A stretch of DNA of 64,000 bases from Datnioides undecimradiatus (GCA_008933995.1 WARS01000036.1:4936419-5000418); one strand, 5' to 3'. Shown: positions 26,418 through 60,150, counted from the stretch's first letter. A program made the numbers and translations. Notes: generated by a model from the letters alone, not told the origin.

Positions 26418-28389
26418 TTCGATGCAAGCGTGCAGGTGTGTGTGCATGAGTGTGTGCTTTTTCAAGGTGCTATCATGGAAAAGGTCACCATTTCTTTTTA
26501 CTGGCTCCGGTCCAATAAATGCATTTAGCAGCACTATCAGGGAATATGGGTTGGCCTGATACTCCGAGTTTACGTCTGCAGGTCTGACACAGCATGCTTA
26601 TGAGTACTGGAAATACCTGCAAAACTGTCTCTTATCATGACTGTAAAAAATACCTTTTAATTGAACTTCCTCATTAAGTTTAAGTGCTGTTCTCTAAGAG
26701 ATATTCCTGCCAGATGCTGCATGGAAAATGTAGTCTTAGTGCACATACATGTACGTGCACCTGCATGTATATTTTATGTACAGTATGTTCTGTAATTGTG
26801 TGCATATGAGATTCCTCTGTTTGTCAGTATTTAAATAGCCAAATCTCAGGTACATCAGATAATAAACTGAACATATATCTGGTCTGAGGTGAGGACATTT
26901 CAAGTGACTGTCTGTATTTGAGACAAACAAAATAAAACAGAATAAAAGGACTCGTGGTAACTCGCTAACTGAGGCGCATGAGATTAGAGCCTTGCGCTGG
27001 AGCTACGAACCAATCAACAGAGGGAGTCGTGGTACAGAGTGAGGAGGTGGCCCAGTTAGAAACTTCTCCCCACAACATTGACATCAGCAAGCAGAGCAAA
27101 GAGGAGGCTGACGTTCCCTCTCATCGCTTTGCTCTGTGTGTATTGCTCTTCTGTATTGTACATCAGGTACCACGCCATCCCTGCTAACACTGCAGCCGAT
27201 GTCAGTTTCAGCTTACGGTCAAGTGCTGCTGTGCAAAACCACAAGGCAAGTTCCTTTCACCGTCAAACCCAGCCGAGAAAACAGAGCGGAATAATAAAAA
27301 AAAACAGATAGATCATGGGGACAGAATGAAAGCAGAGTCTGTAAGGTGCCTCTATTGGGTTTTTTTCACATACTGGATATCTCCTCTGATTGTTTCAAAG
27401 TTCACTGTACATGAGGGGTTGTATTTTCAAACATAAGCAATAAGCAGGCATTTGAAAAAAAAAAAAGCAAGATTCAATAAAACAAAACGTTTTCATACTG
27501 AAAGTATATTTATCCTTTAAGATTGCACTTTACTGATTGCTAATCACAGCACAAAATCCACCAAAGATTTTTTTTTTTTTAATTTTTAAAGAAAATCCTT
27601 TCAAGAGGCTCAACATAAAGAATAGCACTGATGAGATTTGGGGTCGTTGGGCCCTGTGAGTGGGTCATGAGCGGTGGGTTCCTTTGCTGGTGTGATGATA
27701 CGCACGTCCAGTTTTCATTGTTTGGAATAAAGCAACGAAGATCTGAGACGGTTGGGTTGATGAGGTTGATCCATTCAGGTTGTGGCTATTTGAGTTAATG
27801 TCTTTTATTGTCTGCTGGCTATGAGGAAAGTGAAAGTCCAGCCCCATTTTAGCTTCGATATGGCATGCCTCGGACACGACAGCAGGCTCCAGCAGGCAAG
27901 GGGAAACCATCCGTGGTGAAACGGCGCCCTCTGCTGGTCACAAATCACACTCACGTGGAGGCACGGCGCAAAAATACTGCCTGTAACTCCAAATAGGCCC
28001 AAGTCCTCTCCTGTGAGCCAGTCCATCTTCTCTCTGCTCACACAGGAAATCCATTCCACACAATGGGGTCGTTCACATTATGAATGCTGGAAAAGCAGCC
28101 ATTTGAACAATAACAAAAAGAAAGATACCAAAAAGAGACAGCTGCGATTGCATTATATATATAATTTTTTTTTTTGTCCAAATAAAGAGTGCGAGTTCAT
28201 CTTAAAAATCAAAGTGAAACATTTACAAACAGTGCTGTAAAAGACAGTTCCCTATTAAACTCCAAACAATGACAATAACAGATCCTGCCGTCTATTCCTT
28301 CCAACCCAAAGAGGATCCAGAAGTGACCCTGTTTTGCGCTCCATAAACTCTGCGGACCTCTCCAGCTTCCCTCCATACAACGGATGAGA

Positions 28390-28394
<5 letters not shown>

Positions 28395-28446
<52 letters not shown>
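28395..28446. repeat. (TG)26 microsatellite in klf12 3' UTR
   Basis: Uninterrupted TG dinucleotides over about 52 bases. Confidence 0.95.
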
Positions 28447-28447
<1 letters not shown>

Positions 28448-28588
28448 ATCTATGTGCGCGTGTGGGTGTGCGGGTATGTGGCTGTGTGTTCATCCAGGCC
28501 AGCTGAAAAACATTCATAGGGAGATCCCGCTCCCCCGGTTGCCTGTGTGAGTGTGAATGTGTATGTGTGTGTGTGAACGTTCCATTGA

Positions 28589-28593
<5 letters not shown>

Positions 28594-28625
<32 letters not shown>
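28594..28625. repeat. (CT)16 microsatellite next to the klf12 stop
   Basis: CT dinucleotides ending about 20 bases before the stop codon complement at 28645. In the transcript this is a GA tract at the very start of the 3' UTR. Confidence 0.95.
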
Positions 28626-28627
<2 letters not shown>

Positions 28628-28644
28628 ATCTCTCTCCGTCTGAT

Positions 28645-47896
<19,252 letters not shown>

Positions 47897-50800
47897 CCTG
47901 TTTCTTAGGCTGCCTGTGAAGGGATACAGAGGAGGTGTAAGACGGGTGTTTTAGCATGACTAAGCAGGTCCCACACTCAGTTATTCACACATAGACATCT
48001 ACAATGTTGCGCACCCACTGAGAAATAAACACATTTTAAATAGACACGGATGCATGTTTCAAAACCATCAGAAGCTGACAGACAAAAGATACATGCAAAC
48101 TGTGTAAACTCAGGCGGTGCACAGCATGACTTCCTCTTCTCCATAATAAAGATTTTCAATTGCCTGGTGGGCTGCTGCAGGGCTAATAACACTTCATAAC
48201 ACTGAATAAAATCCTCTTAACAGTTCAATGGAATACAAATACTTGCTTTGATATACAGTTACTCAACAGCAACAGCACAACCAGACAATGTGTCCCCCTC
48301 CAACCCCCCCATATAATGAGACAATAATTGATACTTGGAGATGGAAAAGTGAATTTTTTGGCCTTTTTCACACTCCTAAAGATATTATTGTGTACTCATG
48401 ATGATATATGTGACATTACTACACAATATCACACTTACACACATGCAAACACACACAAAAACACACTTCTTTGTGAGTCTATACATTCACCCTTCTCTCT
48501 GCTGCCTCTGAGCATTGTGCCTCTGCAAAGTGGGCAGCAGTGCCCGGCTCCTCAGCTCCGCACTGTGGCTTTAAGAGGGATACTCAGATGGAGCCAATGA
48601 CAACAATGCATGTTCCGTATCCCTCAGCTGGGGCCGACCTGAGGTAACCCTCCCTCTTATTATTTTAGCAGCAGTACATGGAGGAATGCAAGCACGGCAA
48701 ATAGACTCTAAACATCTCTATTACTCTCCACTGCTGGCACCAGCGGCAGGATGTGTGGCCCAATCCTTGCAGTGAGCAGCGCCCGAGCCATCATGACCAC
48801 TCTGGTGCAGAGACAAAAAGCTCAACTGATCATGAATGACATACGCTCCTTCTCTGCAGCTGGTTCCCCGATCATCTAACTTTGCCGACCCTCTCAGATC
48901 TAACACAGCGCGTATGTGGCCTGTCTAATAATCAAGATTTTTTTTTTTTTTACTCACCAGAAAATCCGCTCAAGATAGTTATCAAAAACATCTCTTTTTA
49001 CAGATCTCAATAAAAATAGTGACAGAAAAATCATTTAATGCCACATATTGTTCCACTGGCTCTTAGATTCTCAAGCGAAAGGCTAATCCTGACTGTGTTT
49101 GTGTGTGAGGGAGGTAGAGAAAGAGGGAGGATTTACTCTCTCAATCTGCACCCCCCCAGATCTCGCCTCTCAGGTCTAAGTCCCTCAGGTACCCTGGCTG
49201 TGCTGCTATTGTATTGTTGTCCAGGATGTCCTTCGGCTTCAGGTCTTGGTAGGCCCAGATAGCGTTGCCATAGAAACGGCTGGGCGGGTGGAGCTGCAGC
49301 CTCAGTCCAGCCTGAAGCCATGAGAGGAGGAAGAAGAGAGAGGAGTGCACCAAGAGAGGCTGAAAGTGAGGTTTGTTTTCCTCAAGATGACCATCATTCT
49401 GGCATTTTCTCTTTCTCCGAGGAAAAAAAAACAACATTTTTTTCAAATAAAACCACTTTTTCAAATGCTTCTTTTGTGAACCTCTAAAAAAGTTTACATC
49501 ATCCAAACTTGTTTTTCTCTGTGCTCACTGTGTACACTCTTGATACTGGCAAAGTCAAAATAAAAACACTTTTTAGTTTTGCACAGCATGGCTCAGTCAG
49601 AACATTTCTTGAAACCAACAACCTTTGCCAAATGTGCCTCGAATCCAGTTAATCCAGCGGTTTGTGATCACCTTCCTAATGAACTGGCCTGCAGCAGGCT
49701 ATTCGTAGGAAATCAATAGCCATTGCATACCTCTGCTTGTGACTGTAATGACTAAAGAGTGAACAGTAGTGAGAGAGACCTAACACTGAGTAATGAGCTA
49801 ACGAAGGGGCGCTGTGTATCGATGAGGTCATGTTGAAATACTTTCTGCCAACTGTCACCTGCTTTTGCCCCGGTGAGAGGATCATGTCTGCCCGCCAGTA
49901 CTTGAGGATCTTGAACCGAAAAGATAACAATATGAACAAAGACTGAGTTTGAAATGAGAAGAATTTGTTCAAGGTAATAAACCAAAGTGTATCCAGTATT
50001 CTCTATCACTAAATTTGGTCTGCTGCTGGTGGCAGGCTTAGGCAACCAGCAGCGTGCTGTCCGTCAGCGGTATGAGGCTCTGTGTGTGGGAGATGGAGAG
50101 AGGGAGGGGGGTTAGAGGGAAACAGGGTAGATTAAGATCACCTTTCCATTTGCTGCACTCTGAAATGAAATGGCCATCCCAGGTGTGTGGGGGAGTTGGA
50201 TGGAGAGAGGAGGGCAGTGGAGTGTTGAGGCATCTCATTTCTCTTTCCTACCCGCCCTCCTGTCCCCACCAAAATCCCTAGAATAAAAAAAAAGGTAAAG
50301 GGAGCAGGTGAAGATTGAGGCCAGTCCTTGCACCAAAAATGCTTGAAATATAGATTTTTCTGTACCTGCTGCCCTCTTTGCTTTCCTGTTTGTGCTTATT
50401 TTTGTGTCTGTTAAGCCTTTTCACAATATGGACACAAACTCCCACCGCAGAGGCACATCTATGACCTCATGTCCACTATCTCCAAGTTCACTGATGGCTA
50501 TCAGCTCCGTGCTGATGGGGGCAACAGCAACTAGCTGCAGTGGAAGGATAAAGCTCGGGCAAATCACCCCTGAATCGACTAGCTGGATCAATTAGAGGTG
50601 ACGCACCTCTCCCTAGAAAGCCTCAGACCTTCTCAGACCAAATGCTGACCTCACACACTGATGACATCACCCAGGCTTGGTGCATAAATGTCGACACAAG
50701 CTCAAATCATTTCAAAAGGAGCGCACATAAAAATTCCAGCGAGCCTACAAAAGCAGTGAAGAGGAGCAGCTCTCTCGTTCATTCATAATATGCTTTCCTC

Positions 50801-52110
50801 CTTTATCTTACCTGTGCTGTGAGCTCTCTCAGCACATGCCAGAGTGAAGACAGACACAGCTCAACACTATCTCACACACCAGTGAAACACATTTTTTGTT
50901 AAAGTGTAAGTTTAGCTTAAACAAGCTCTTTAGACCAGATTTAGTATCTGGCTGTGGCCCCACCTTTGTTTTCTCTCTCATCTCTCTGTCTTTCTCTCTC
51001 TCATGTGCACATACTTGCGCACACACACACACCCCTGAAACACACTGTAACAGACGGCCTCGCCGATGCCTCGTTCCCATGTCGAGCGCCCAGAGCAACT
51101 GGGTGCATCTGTGTCACAGAGGCTGGACCTGCTGCCACGGGCTGGGATGGAGGAGGGAAGAAAAAAGGGTAGGGGAAGGGGGCCAATGAATTATGGGAGA
51201 TACATGAGGAAGTGTTAAGGAAGGTGATAGCAAGAGAAGCGAGTGAGGGTGGGGGCTTGTTGAAGAGCACAGAGTTGCTGGCAGGAGCAGTGGTTAGGGA
51301 AGCAACCAAGGGGAGTTGAAGAGGTTGAGGAGGAGGGGGGGGGCGTTTGGTGGGGAGGAGGGGCGGAAGTCAGAGAAGCGAGAGAGGGTAGAGAGGGGAT
51401 ATGGACCCGAGCCAAGGCCCGGTCGAGCGCAAAGCACACGGTGCAAGAATGCCAACAGACCCCCTCCTACCCGGTCCTCTACCAAAGAGGAGAAGAGGAG
51501 GAAGCAGGGAAAGCATGAGAGTGAACCAGCGAGGGAAAGCAAACCTCAAAATGTTGCAAATCGAAAACAAAACATCAACCAGCCCCGTGTGTGCAAATGC
51601 AGAAAAAGGACAGAGCTGTAGGTGATGTGAGATAACATTTCCTGTGTTTTGCCTGATCTGTGTGCCGCTGGCCTGCGCCGCAACTCACTTCCCTCTTCTG
51701 TGCCCCTGGACACCCCAATGTGACACGCTGGCCTGATAACCAGCCTACAACCGCTTGCTCACCAGCACACTCCGCTTCCTCTCTTTTGAGTCACTCAGCG
51801 CAGTAATGTTTCAAAAAGCACTGAGCTGACTACGGCCACAACATGCTCATTAGGCGGGTAACAAAGAAGGAAAGGGGAATTGGCTCAGTGACACCTCGGT
51901 GGACGCTGGAAAATAAAAGTCCAGTATATATTTAGTCGTAATCATTTTGTTTGCTAGTAGACACAATAGAGCCACAGCTGAATCACAGCTGATTTTCGAT
52001 CTCAGTCCTCAGTCTGCTTCACGTTAAGCTGTGTCTGTTCATGACCTCATCTTGTTGGCCTCATTCTGGTCTTGAGAGCCCATTCAAATAGCTCCCTGCA
52101 GAGTTCCTAC

Positions 52111-53027
52111 TTAAAGAGTAACTGCAACAAGGCAAATAACGGCTCTCCGTGTGGTCAAAGGTTCAGCAGACTTGAACCATCAACCCACAGAGGTCAGCGC
52201 TGCCCTGTAAAGCCAAAATGCATAAACTACATATTTAGTAGAAACCAGAATCTGACTTTCTGACATCAGTTTCGCTACATAAAAATATTTTGCCATCAAA
52301 ATGTGCAACTTCTGAGGACAAAACAGCATGCAATCTTTTAATTTTGGTTGAAACTGTAAAACAGAGCTAAAAAACAAATTGCTAGCCTTATCTAGCTGGG
52401 GTGCAGACACAGCTAGCCTAAGCCAATGCTAATTTACCAACTTTTTTCTGGGCGGTATTATCATCTACATATAGCTTAAATTCAGTTTTGTTTTGTTTTT
52501 TGCAACTTGTACACTTAAACTAGCCTTTTAACTTCAAAACCATATTTTTTTTCTAAAAAGGAGGAAGTGAAAAACTCCAAAAATGGCTGACTTAAGCTCC
52601 CACAGAGTGTTTTCTTCCTCTGTTCAGACAAAAAACTTGAGATGAACTGTAAAGCTTCCCCAAACATCTATACAGCTGTGCACTCACTTGAGACGGATCA
52701 AAGTGTCTCCAAATCGAGGCAGCACAGACTGAGTCATCTGGACTTTTAAAGTCAAAACACATTTGATCCTATATTTCCCACAATGCAACTAATACTTTGT
52801 TTTTATAAGATCCTCCCTGCATGGTAAATGTCCACATCTTTTAAACTGATGCTCTGCGATGTAAGTTAGATACTGTGCTATAAATTTGTTTCCAGCCTCT
52901 GATGACATCAACAGGGATTTGTCAAAACCACAGACAACATTTAGCAACTGCTCTGATGCACTAAATGGTGCTCCCGATGACAAGGTAACTGACCTTCATG
53001 TATAAAATTGGTGGAGTTCCCCTTTAA
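52111..53027. mobile_element. Possible MITE-like element with TTAAAG...CTTTAA ends
   Basis: The right end reads GTGGAGTTCCCCTTTAA and the left end TTAAAGAGTAACTGCAAC. The outer bases TTAAAG/CTTTAA are inverted, and the right-end sequence (revcomp TTAAAGGGGAACTCCACC) resembles ends I associate with abundant fish repeats. The interior is non-coding and includes TTTCCCACAATGCA. The left end matches only partly, so limits are tentative. Confidence 0.4.
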
Positions 53028-56000
53028 TGACTTTCCAACCTCAAACGGCAAAGGCAGCAGGTAAACAGTGTTGATGCTGTTTGTTATGTGTGAGTGTGCG
53101 TGTTTGTGTGAGCAAAGTGGGGGATGTGTGTTTTCCCTCAGACTTCACTCCGAGATGTACTCAGATGGACATAGTCTTTTTTTCTAATCATTCCTGGCAC
53201 ACTGTGAATGGTCTCAGAATTTCCATTTCATAAGCCGTATTTTCCTTGGCAGGAGCGGCAGGCGAAGTCTTTTGGATGCTTCTGGGACATTTTTGAACGG
53301 GGCTCAAGAGAGCAGAGTGCTGCTACCTCGCTGCTCATAGAAGCGTGGACTTCTCTAACCCCCGACGAGCACAATGGTATCAAATCACAGTTTATATGCA
53401 CTACCCTTTGAAAAAAAAGAGAAAAAAAGTTCCCTTTAGGGTTAAAAACCCCTTAGAGATGCACTCAACTGATGCACTTTACCTCAAAACACCCTGCCCT
53501 TTTCCTCTGGGAATAAATCAGTTCCACAGAGAGAAAACACAGCTTTCTTCATGAACACAGCTATTATTAGACAGAATACACTTCTCATGTGTTGGATGCA
53601 TTCATCTCTGGGACATAAAGGAAAACATGAGCTTATCAGCGCCCATCAATTTAAACTGAATGTCATCCTCTATCTGTCTGACGCTATCCGGGCTTCACTT
53701 GCTGTTGAATTTGATGTGATGTAGAGAAACGACTGTGCTCCATACTGCGCTCAGACATGCAGCCTGCAAACTGTCAAATGGTCCTGCTTCTTGACGTCAC
53801 AAAACTCGACTGCACAATGAACACATAATAAAGGGGTAATTTTATATAGATAGCCTGCCATCGGCAACAAGACAATCTAAGACTTATCACCTAATGGAAT
53901 ATGCCGTGCATGACTACTCTTAAAGCTGGCTGTGAGGGAGGATATAATCGACAAAATGCTTGTCAAGAAACGCCGCGCATGGGCAAAAAAAAAAAAGCAT
54001 TTGTAAAACCGAGGACACGGAGGAGAATGGGCTGAGAGCCCCGCAAAGATGGACACTAAAACAATTTGCACACGCTGAACAGAAGTGGCAAAGGGTGAAT
54101 ATTGATCTGATCGACCCATACGTCAGAATGCAAATCGAGCTCCATTGTGGCGAAAACCAGCACTGAGAAAATCTACAAAAAAAGTCCATTTGTAACCCAG
54201 TTTAGAAAAACAGACAGTGTGGGACTCTTCATAGATTACAGACCTTTGCTTTTATGTAGTTTTAAATGGTCTGTGTTATCGTGAACAACGAATTATTATA
54301 TCAAAAAAGTGCATTTTGCGTAACAGACAGCGGGTTCCACATGAGGTCAAAGGAGCCTGTGTCTCATACAGTATCCGTATGTGGAAATAGGCTCAGCAAC
54401 AATGTAGAGTGCCAATTTTTTTATCCCCACACAATGACCTCATTATGTAAGTTCCTGCACACATCTCATACAAAAATGTTCTTTAATATACACTATGCAG
54501 TCTGATTAACAATGTCTGTGTGTGCGCGTCTGGGTGCAAGAGAGAGAGAGACGGGCAGTGAACTCGTGTTCTTGCCTGAGCCAGGGAGCTCAGCACCTGG
54601 GAGGAAACCTGCTCCATTTATAGAGAGTTGATACCCATGTAAATACGCAGACAGCACACACACACACACGCACACATACACACAAACAACACACATTTGC
54701 ACACTAGCAAGGTCCACGGAAGTTCCCATATTCTGGTGGATTGCCCTTGGGTCCTTGCTATTTCTGCCAGGGGCAGGGGGATCCTGTGTCAGTAATCCTG
54801 TCGGGATGAGGGGGATGAGGTCGCCGGATGCAGCTCAAGTCCACTGCCTTCACTAGCACACAAGCGCACACACACACGCATACACAGACATGAAAATAAT
54901 TTGTAGGAACACTTTGCTGAGTGGACACTACACACAGCACCGCATCAGTGTCAGTATGTTTACACAGGAAAACAAATGTACAGCCATAAAAAAGGTGCTC
55001 AAACAGTGGGCAGAAGCCCGGCTAAACATACTGAAAATGCTACTGAAATAGTCACTGCTGCACACATTAAGAGTCAGCCCTAACGCACTCATTTAATGTA
55101 AGTTGCATCAGTAATAGTACTTAAACTGGAAATGTCTCCAGTGTCTCTTTAAAGTGTTGAACATTAGGATAGAAAAAAACCTCAACACCTCGCATTTCTT
55201 TATCAACCTGTCTGAAATATCAGTTCTTAATAAGACAAAAGAGAAGTCTTTTAAGAATTTTAGCACTGCTTTGTGGCTTTTTGTCTTTGTGAAAGCTCCC
55301 CACCTCCGCCAATGAAACTGTGGGAAACGAAGAAGCTACTTATTCTGAGAGGAAACACTCAAAGTGAAAAGTGGAGTCGGTGGCTGTCTGGTTTGTCTGC
55401 GTCTCGGTCTGTGTGTCAAACGTACTTCTTATAAAGCTGACTTCCCGAGCCCCTGCTCTGTTCTACAATCTGGCTACCACACATACAAACCTTGTGACCT
55501 CTGCCTGCACCCACAATGAACCATATTTATCTTAGATTAAGAGACAGACACACACACACACAACTCTGTCTCTCAATATTGCTGCTCTGCTCTTGAAAGA
55601 AGAATAAAGATGCCCATTCAACACAAACAGCCACCCACACACACCTACACGCGCACACCAAAAGCATGCACAAATGCATGCGTGCGCACACACACACGCA
55701 CACACACTCCTCCACAGTGCTCTAGAGAGAGGTAAACAGAAGAGTCTGACATCCTCTTGCATCATGTGCCTCAAATGCAGCAGGGAAACAGCGAAACAAG
55801 CTGTGACCGTGACAGCGCTAAAGTGAGGTGGCATTACTCAAGTGAGCTTCGACTTAGAAGTCAAAGCAATTTGTGACACCCTTCTGGACCGCTTATGTCC
55901 AATTGGAGATCATTTTGATGTAATCATGAGAAAGAACAAGTTAAATATTCTGTGTAAGGGTTGAGTTCGGCGCTGGAAAAGCCACAAACAGATCCCACAA

Positions 56001-56810
56001 AACGCCTCTTAAAGAGCCAATACACCATGAGGTCCTCTTGCTTCAACATAATCGGGTGACCTCTCAAGAACACCCTTCACGCGCGCGCACACACACACAC
56101 ACCTCGGTAAATGCAGTAGGGTCAGTGCCTGTGCATCTAAAATAGCCTCTGACACAAAAACCTCACTTGTACCAAAGGAGGGGGAGGTGAAGCCGAGCAA
56201 ACCAGGATCCAGGATAAACGTGAGGACTAAGTGACACAACCTTTCAGGAAGATACTGCAGTGTTCTTTCCATGCTTACGGTGGATTTACACACTGTAGGG
56301 CGATACTGTATGTGTGCTTCAGAGAGAGGGAGATAGAAAGAGGTTAGCACCAGTGAATCAATAAAAAATGCACTCAGTGACTCTGTTCTCGTCTCTTATT
56401 TACTCTCAGTGCACAGGTCCTAGGTTGAGGTGACCACACTGCAGTACTTCATAATCATCACAAACTGACAGAGGCACATCGTGGGCACAGTCCTGCACAG
56501 AATTCACAGTAAATAAAATACAGGAAAACCCTGTGATTATTTTCTTATGAATGTTTTGAAACACCAGCGTGTATGGAAACCACTACAAAACGGTGAAATG
56601 CCAAATATTGTAGACAGTCTGAGCTAGGAATTAAAGTCCAGGAGAACATAATGCGAATGCATAAGCAAGTGAATCGTGACTCCCCGTCGTTGCTCCTCTC
56701 ATGCAAAGGTTGTAGCAGAGGGTCAGAGTGAAACCCTGCTCTCGTCTTTTGCCCTAACGGGGAGGTGGGATGCATTAGATTAGCATCCTCACAATAACCT
56801 GCATCCTTCC

Positions 56811-56836
56811 CACCACCACCACCACCACCACCACCC
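56811..56836. repeat. (CCA)n trinucleotide repeat
   Basis: About eight CCA/ACC units; on the minus strand these read as glycine codons and open a spurious frame. Confidence 0.9.
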
Positions 56837-58629
56837 ACCTACATACTCTCTCTCTTTTCCTCCCCTCCCCATGGGAAGACACTACAGTACACTCTTGCCC
56901 TAATGGGGGGTTCTTTGAGTAGGCTACTGCCTTATATCCCCCTAGGCTCTGATGGGGTATGTGTGCGTGTAAGTGTGTGTGCGTGCGCTCGTGCTACATT
57001 GCTACATGTACATTTGAATGCGTGTGTCAGCGATCCCCCTTCCCCCAACATATGCACTGTGTACATACTACTCACAATGGCTTGTCTGCTGCATGCATCA
57101 CAGCACATGTGCACTCACATGCACTCTCAAAGATCGACCTAGATGTTTTACAATAACTGTACAATGCAAGCATGCACCGGCACCAATACACTGACTCATC
57201 TACAGTATCTACTGTAAACAAGTCACATAGAAATAATACCAGCTTAAACATGCACACTTTCTTTTTTTCCCACTATTCTCCCTTTGCCCTTTTTTTCTCA
57301 CTGGCTCTCTCTTGCGATGCAAACAAAGCTACGCGTGCAGGCACATACGCAAACGCACAAGGACACATACATTTCACTTAGTGTTTAACAGGCTTGCAGG
57401 GTCCTCTCGATGCAGCATCACGGAGCGCCTACCCCATCTAACCTCACTTTGTGCTGACACAACCAAATCCGCCCTAACGCACAGCACATGGAAACAGACA
57501 ATAACGGACCAACCAAAACATTCCAACACACTGACACTTGTTACATCAAATGTGAGTGGAGTTATTTTCGCTCATGAGTTTTTCCTCTTGGTTTGACCCA
57601 TTCCAGCTCTCCAATGCCACTCAATAAAAGCCAGCAGCTGTGTTTACCTCCATTACTCATCTACTCACGCCTTCACTTCGATTATTTTTCCCCTCCTTTT
57701 GGACCAGTGCTTTACCTTGCCAATACCTGGTTGAAGCAGCTAATTGAGAGGCCTTATGGTCCATGGCATGATCCTACACTGGGTTGTGTTCTAGCCAAAG
57801 AGCCTGTGGAATACCACAGGCACCCCAAATGGATTCCACATGTTGTATGCATAATTTCCTTTCCTAACAGTTGACCTACAGTACAAGTGGAAACAAACTT
57901 CACAGTGATCCGTGTAGCATCCTTACGCAGGTCTGCTGAAACCATCTGCACTTGGGCTAGAGACATGCAGCTCCCCAAAGATTCTGTAAAGGGAAACTCT
58001 TCCTGTAAAACCAACATAAAAACGGGTCCAAAACACTCTGAAAATGCTGACTTTGAACTCTCTTCCATCCTCTTTTCTTGGCTTCCTTCCTTCTCTCTTT
58101 CCTCCTGTTCACTGACCATATTTGGCTAATGTTAAATACACGCTAGGTTGAAAAGGGGAAACGTTAGTGCAGACAGACAGGCCTTCCATTGACACACTTT
58201 CCATCTAAGACATGGAAACATGTCGACCAACCTTAAATGTGAGTCTGGGGGCAAGCTCTGCTAAATGAGTCACTTCCAGTAAGCACCGAGTGTGCTACTC
58301 TGGCGATGGTGTCATGGCTAGAAAAAAGAAAAAAAAAAAGCAAAACTTGGATCAATGTGTTGGTCATGTTACGTCACCCTAAGTTCTGCCTCCTATAAGT
58401 CTCCTTGTTGTTTGATGACAGTTTTGCTCTCCATCAGAAGATAAGCTTGATCACGCCACAGAGTACGTGGTTCATTATTCAACAGAGCTATGCAGCAAAA
58501 AATCGAAATACTCACATCGGTGTTTGACAAACCACAATCACCCGTGTTAGATTGTAGTTCTTTCTGTTTGTGTTCACTATTTAGACTATCAGCCTCAGAG
58601 TCACTGGCTGTTGCACAATACTTTCCATG

Positions 58630-58669
58630 CTCTCTCTCTCTATCACTCACTCTCTCTCTCTCTCTCTCC
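58630..58669. repeat. (CT)n microsatellite, interrupted
   Basis: CT units broken by TATCACTCA. Confidence 0.85.
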
Positions 58670-60059
58670 CAGTCAGTCACAAAACACACACGTTCTAGCA
58701 CTCCATGTACACCCTTAACTCAATTTTGGTAAACAAACGTGGGCTGGACACCGGGGTCAAAGGCTGAATCCACAAGAGAAATCGCAAAGGGAGAGAACAT
58801 TTTGTCATCTCCTGACATGGTGAAACAACAGCACGGGCAGCTCAGCTCACAGCCATCACCTATTATTATATCAGTCTGATTTTGACGCACAGGAAGTTTG
58901 ACATGACTACCAACGCATGTCTTGCTAATCAGAATACAGCAAAATAACAGCAGATGCTTTGGATGTTTAACGTTCTCAATCAGGACCTCCTTGTCCTGAG
59001 CTTTTGTGGGCATGCAGGTACATCTGTCAGTACACAAAGTGACCCATCTATTTGGGTGCAGTCTGTCTCACACATTGCATATTCATCCCCCTGACATGCC
59101 CATCTATTTGAGCCTGTGGGTGGATGTGTGTTTGTCATTGTGTATGTGTTTCGGGGTCTTTGCATATGGCAATGTCTCTTGTGGCTGAAAAGCTGGTTTT
59201 GACCCAAAGCCACCTCTGTGTCCAGGGGGCCACAGGATATCCCACAATGCACCTTGTGCACACCCAGTCTCTCTAATCTTTCTCATTCCTCTTTGGCCTT
59301 GGCTTACAGTTGTGGATACGAACGAATCCAGCCACATAGAGCACTGCAGTCTATCTGCAATCAATGGTGATACACTCCATAACACCCACCTGGATCAATG
59401 ATACAGCGGTCAGTCAATATGCCAGCAGTTAACCCAGCTGATTAGGGGTAATACAGGGAATTTCACATCTCCCTGAATAAGACGGCGAGCTCCCATGTTA
59501 TTAGACTGCACATACTAGAGCCCGTCACTCCTTCCTGAAAGATTCAATCTGTCAACATGCGCTCAATTTGTGTGTTGTGATCTGTGGCAGACAGATGATG
59601 CCTTTACTGGGGGAATCCTGCCGTGCAATTAAATGTGCGGTGCAGAGCGGTGTTGATGGACAGATAGAGTCCATCCGTTGGTGATTGGCTTTTTAATTGA
59701 GTCCCCCCACCTGCACTGATCTGATCTCTATCATAAGCTCCTGGACCATGTCTTGGGTTGGGGGGTTGAGACATTGAAGGATTCAGTGTGGCGGTGGCAG
59801 CTTGATGCGGCTGTGAGGTAAAACAACTCAGCGCTCGGAGTTTATCACATCATTCTGCTCACGATAATAGTTCTTTATGTTATACAAATATTAGGATATT
59901 GCTCAGTGTATGGACAGCAGCAACAAACAGAGCAGTTCTGGCAAATCTTATTTCACCATGTCAAGCTAAAGCACCTTAAAGTATAACACAGGAGACTGCT
60001 GTTTGTAATTCATCTAACCATGAACAAGATTTTTGTACCCTTATTGCAATGATAATAAT

Positions 60060-60150
60060 TCATAATTCATAGGGTTCCTTAACCTTAACAAAGTGGCTGT
60101 TTTAACCTAAACTGTGATCTTCCCCTAAATCTAACCAAAACCTAACCACA
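60060..60150. repeat. CCTAACC-type interspersed repeat fragment
   Basis: Repeated AACCTAA/CCTAACCA phrases (for example CTTAACCTTAACAAAGTGG and CCAAAACCTAACCA) resemble a dispersed repeat common in fish genomes. Only a short fragment is recognisable. Confidence 0.35.

Larger units (their letters stand above)
24501..28644 (-). other. klf12: klf12 3' UTR (probable, long)
   Basis: Downstream of the klf12 stop on the minus strand. Minus-strand AATAAA signals occur at 27804-27809, 25352-25357 and 24504-24509, so the UTR may be 0.8 to 4.1 kb. The last site is followed on the minus strand by the T/GT-rich TTTTGTATGT. The stretch contains a GA and a CA microsatellite close to the stop and a G-run cluster at 26387-26417. 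No coding frame seen. Confidence 0.5.

Noticed and set aside
47977..48192. Minus-strand frame with MEKRKSCC, reminiscent of the mammalian KLF12 start MNIHMKRK
   Set aside because: Only a few basic residues agree, the rest differs, and there is no donor with a matching phase.
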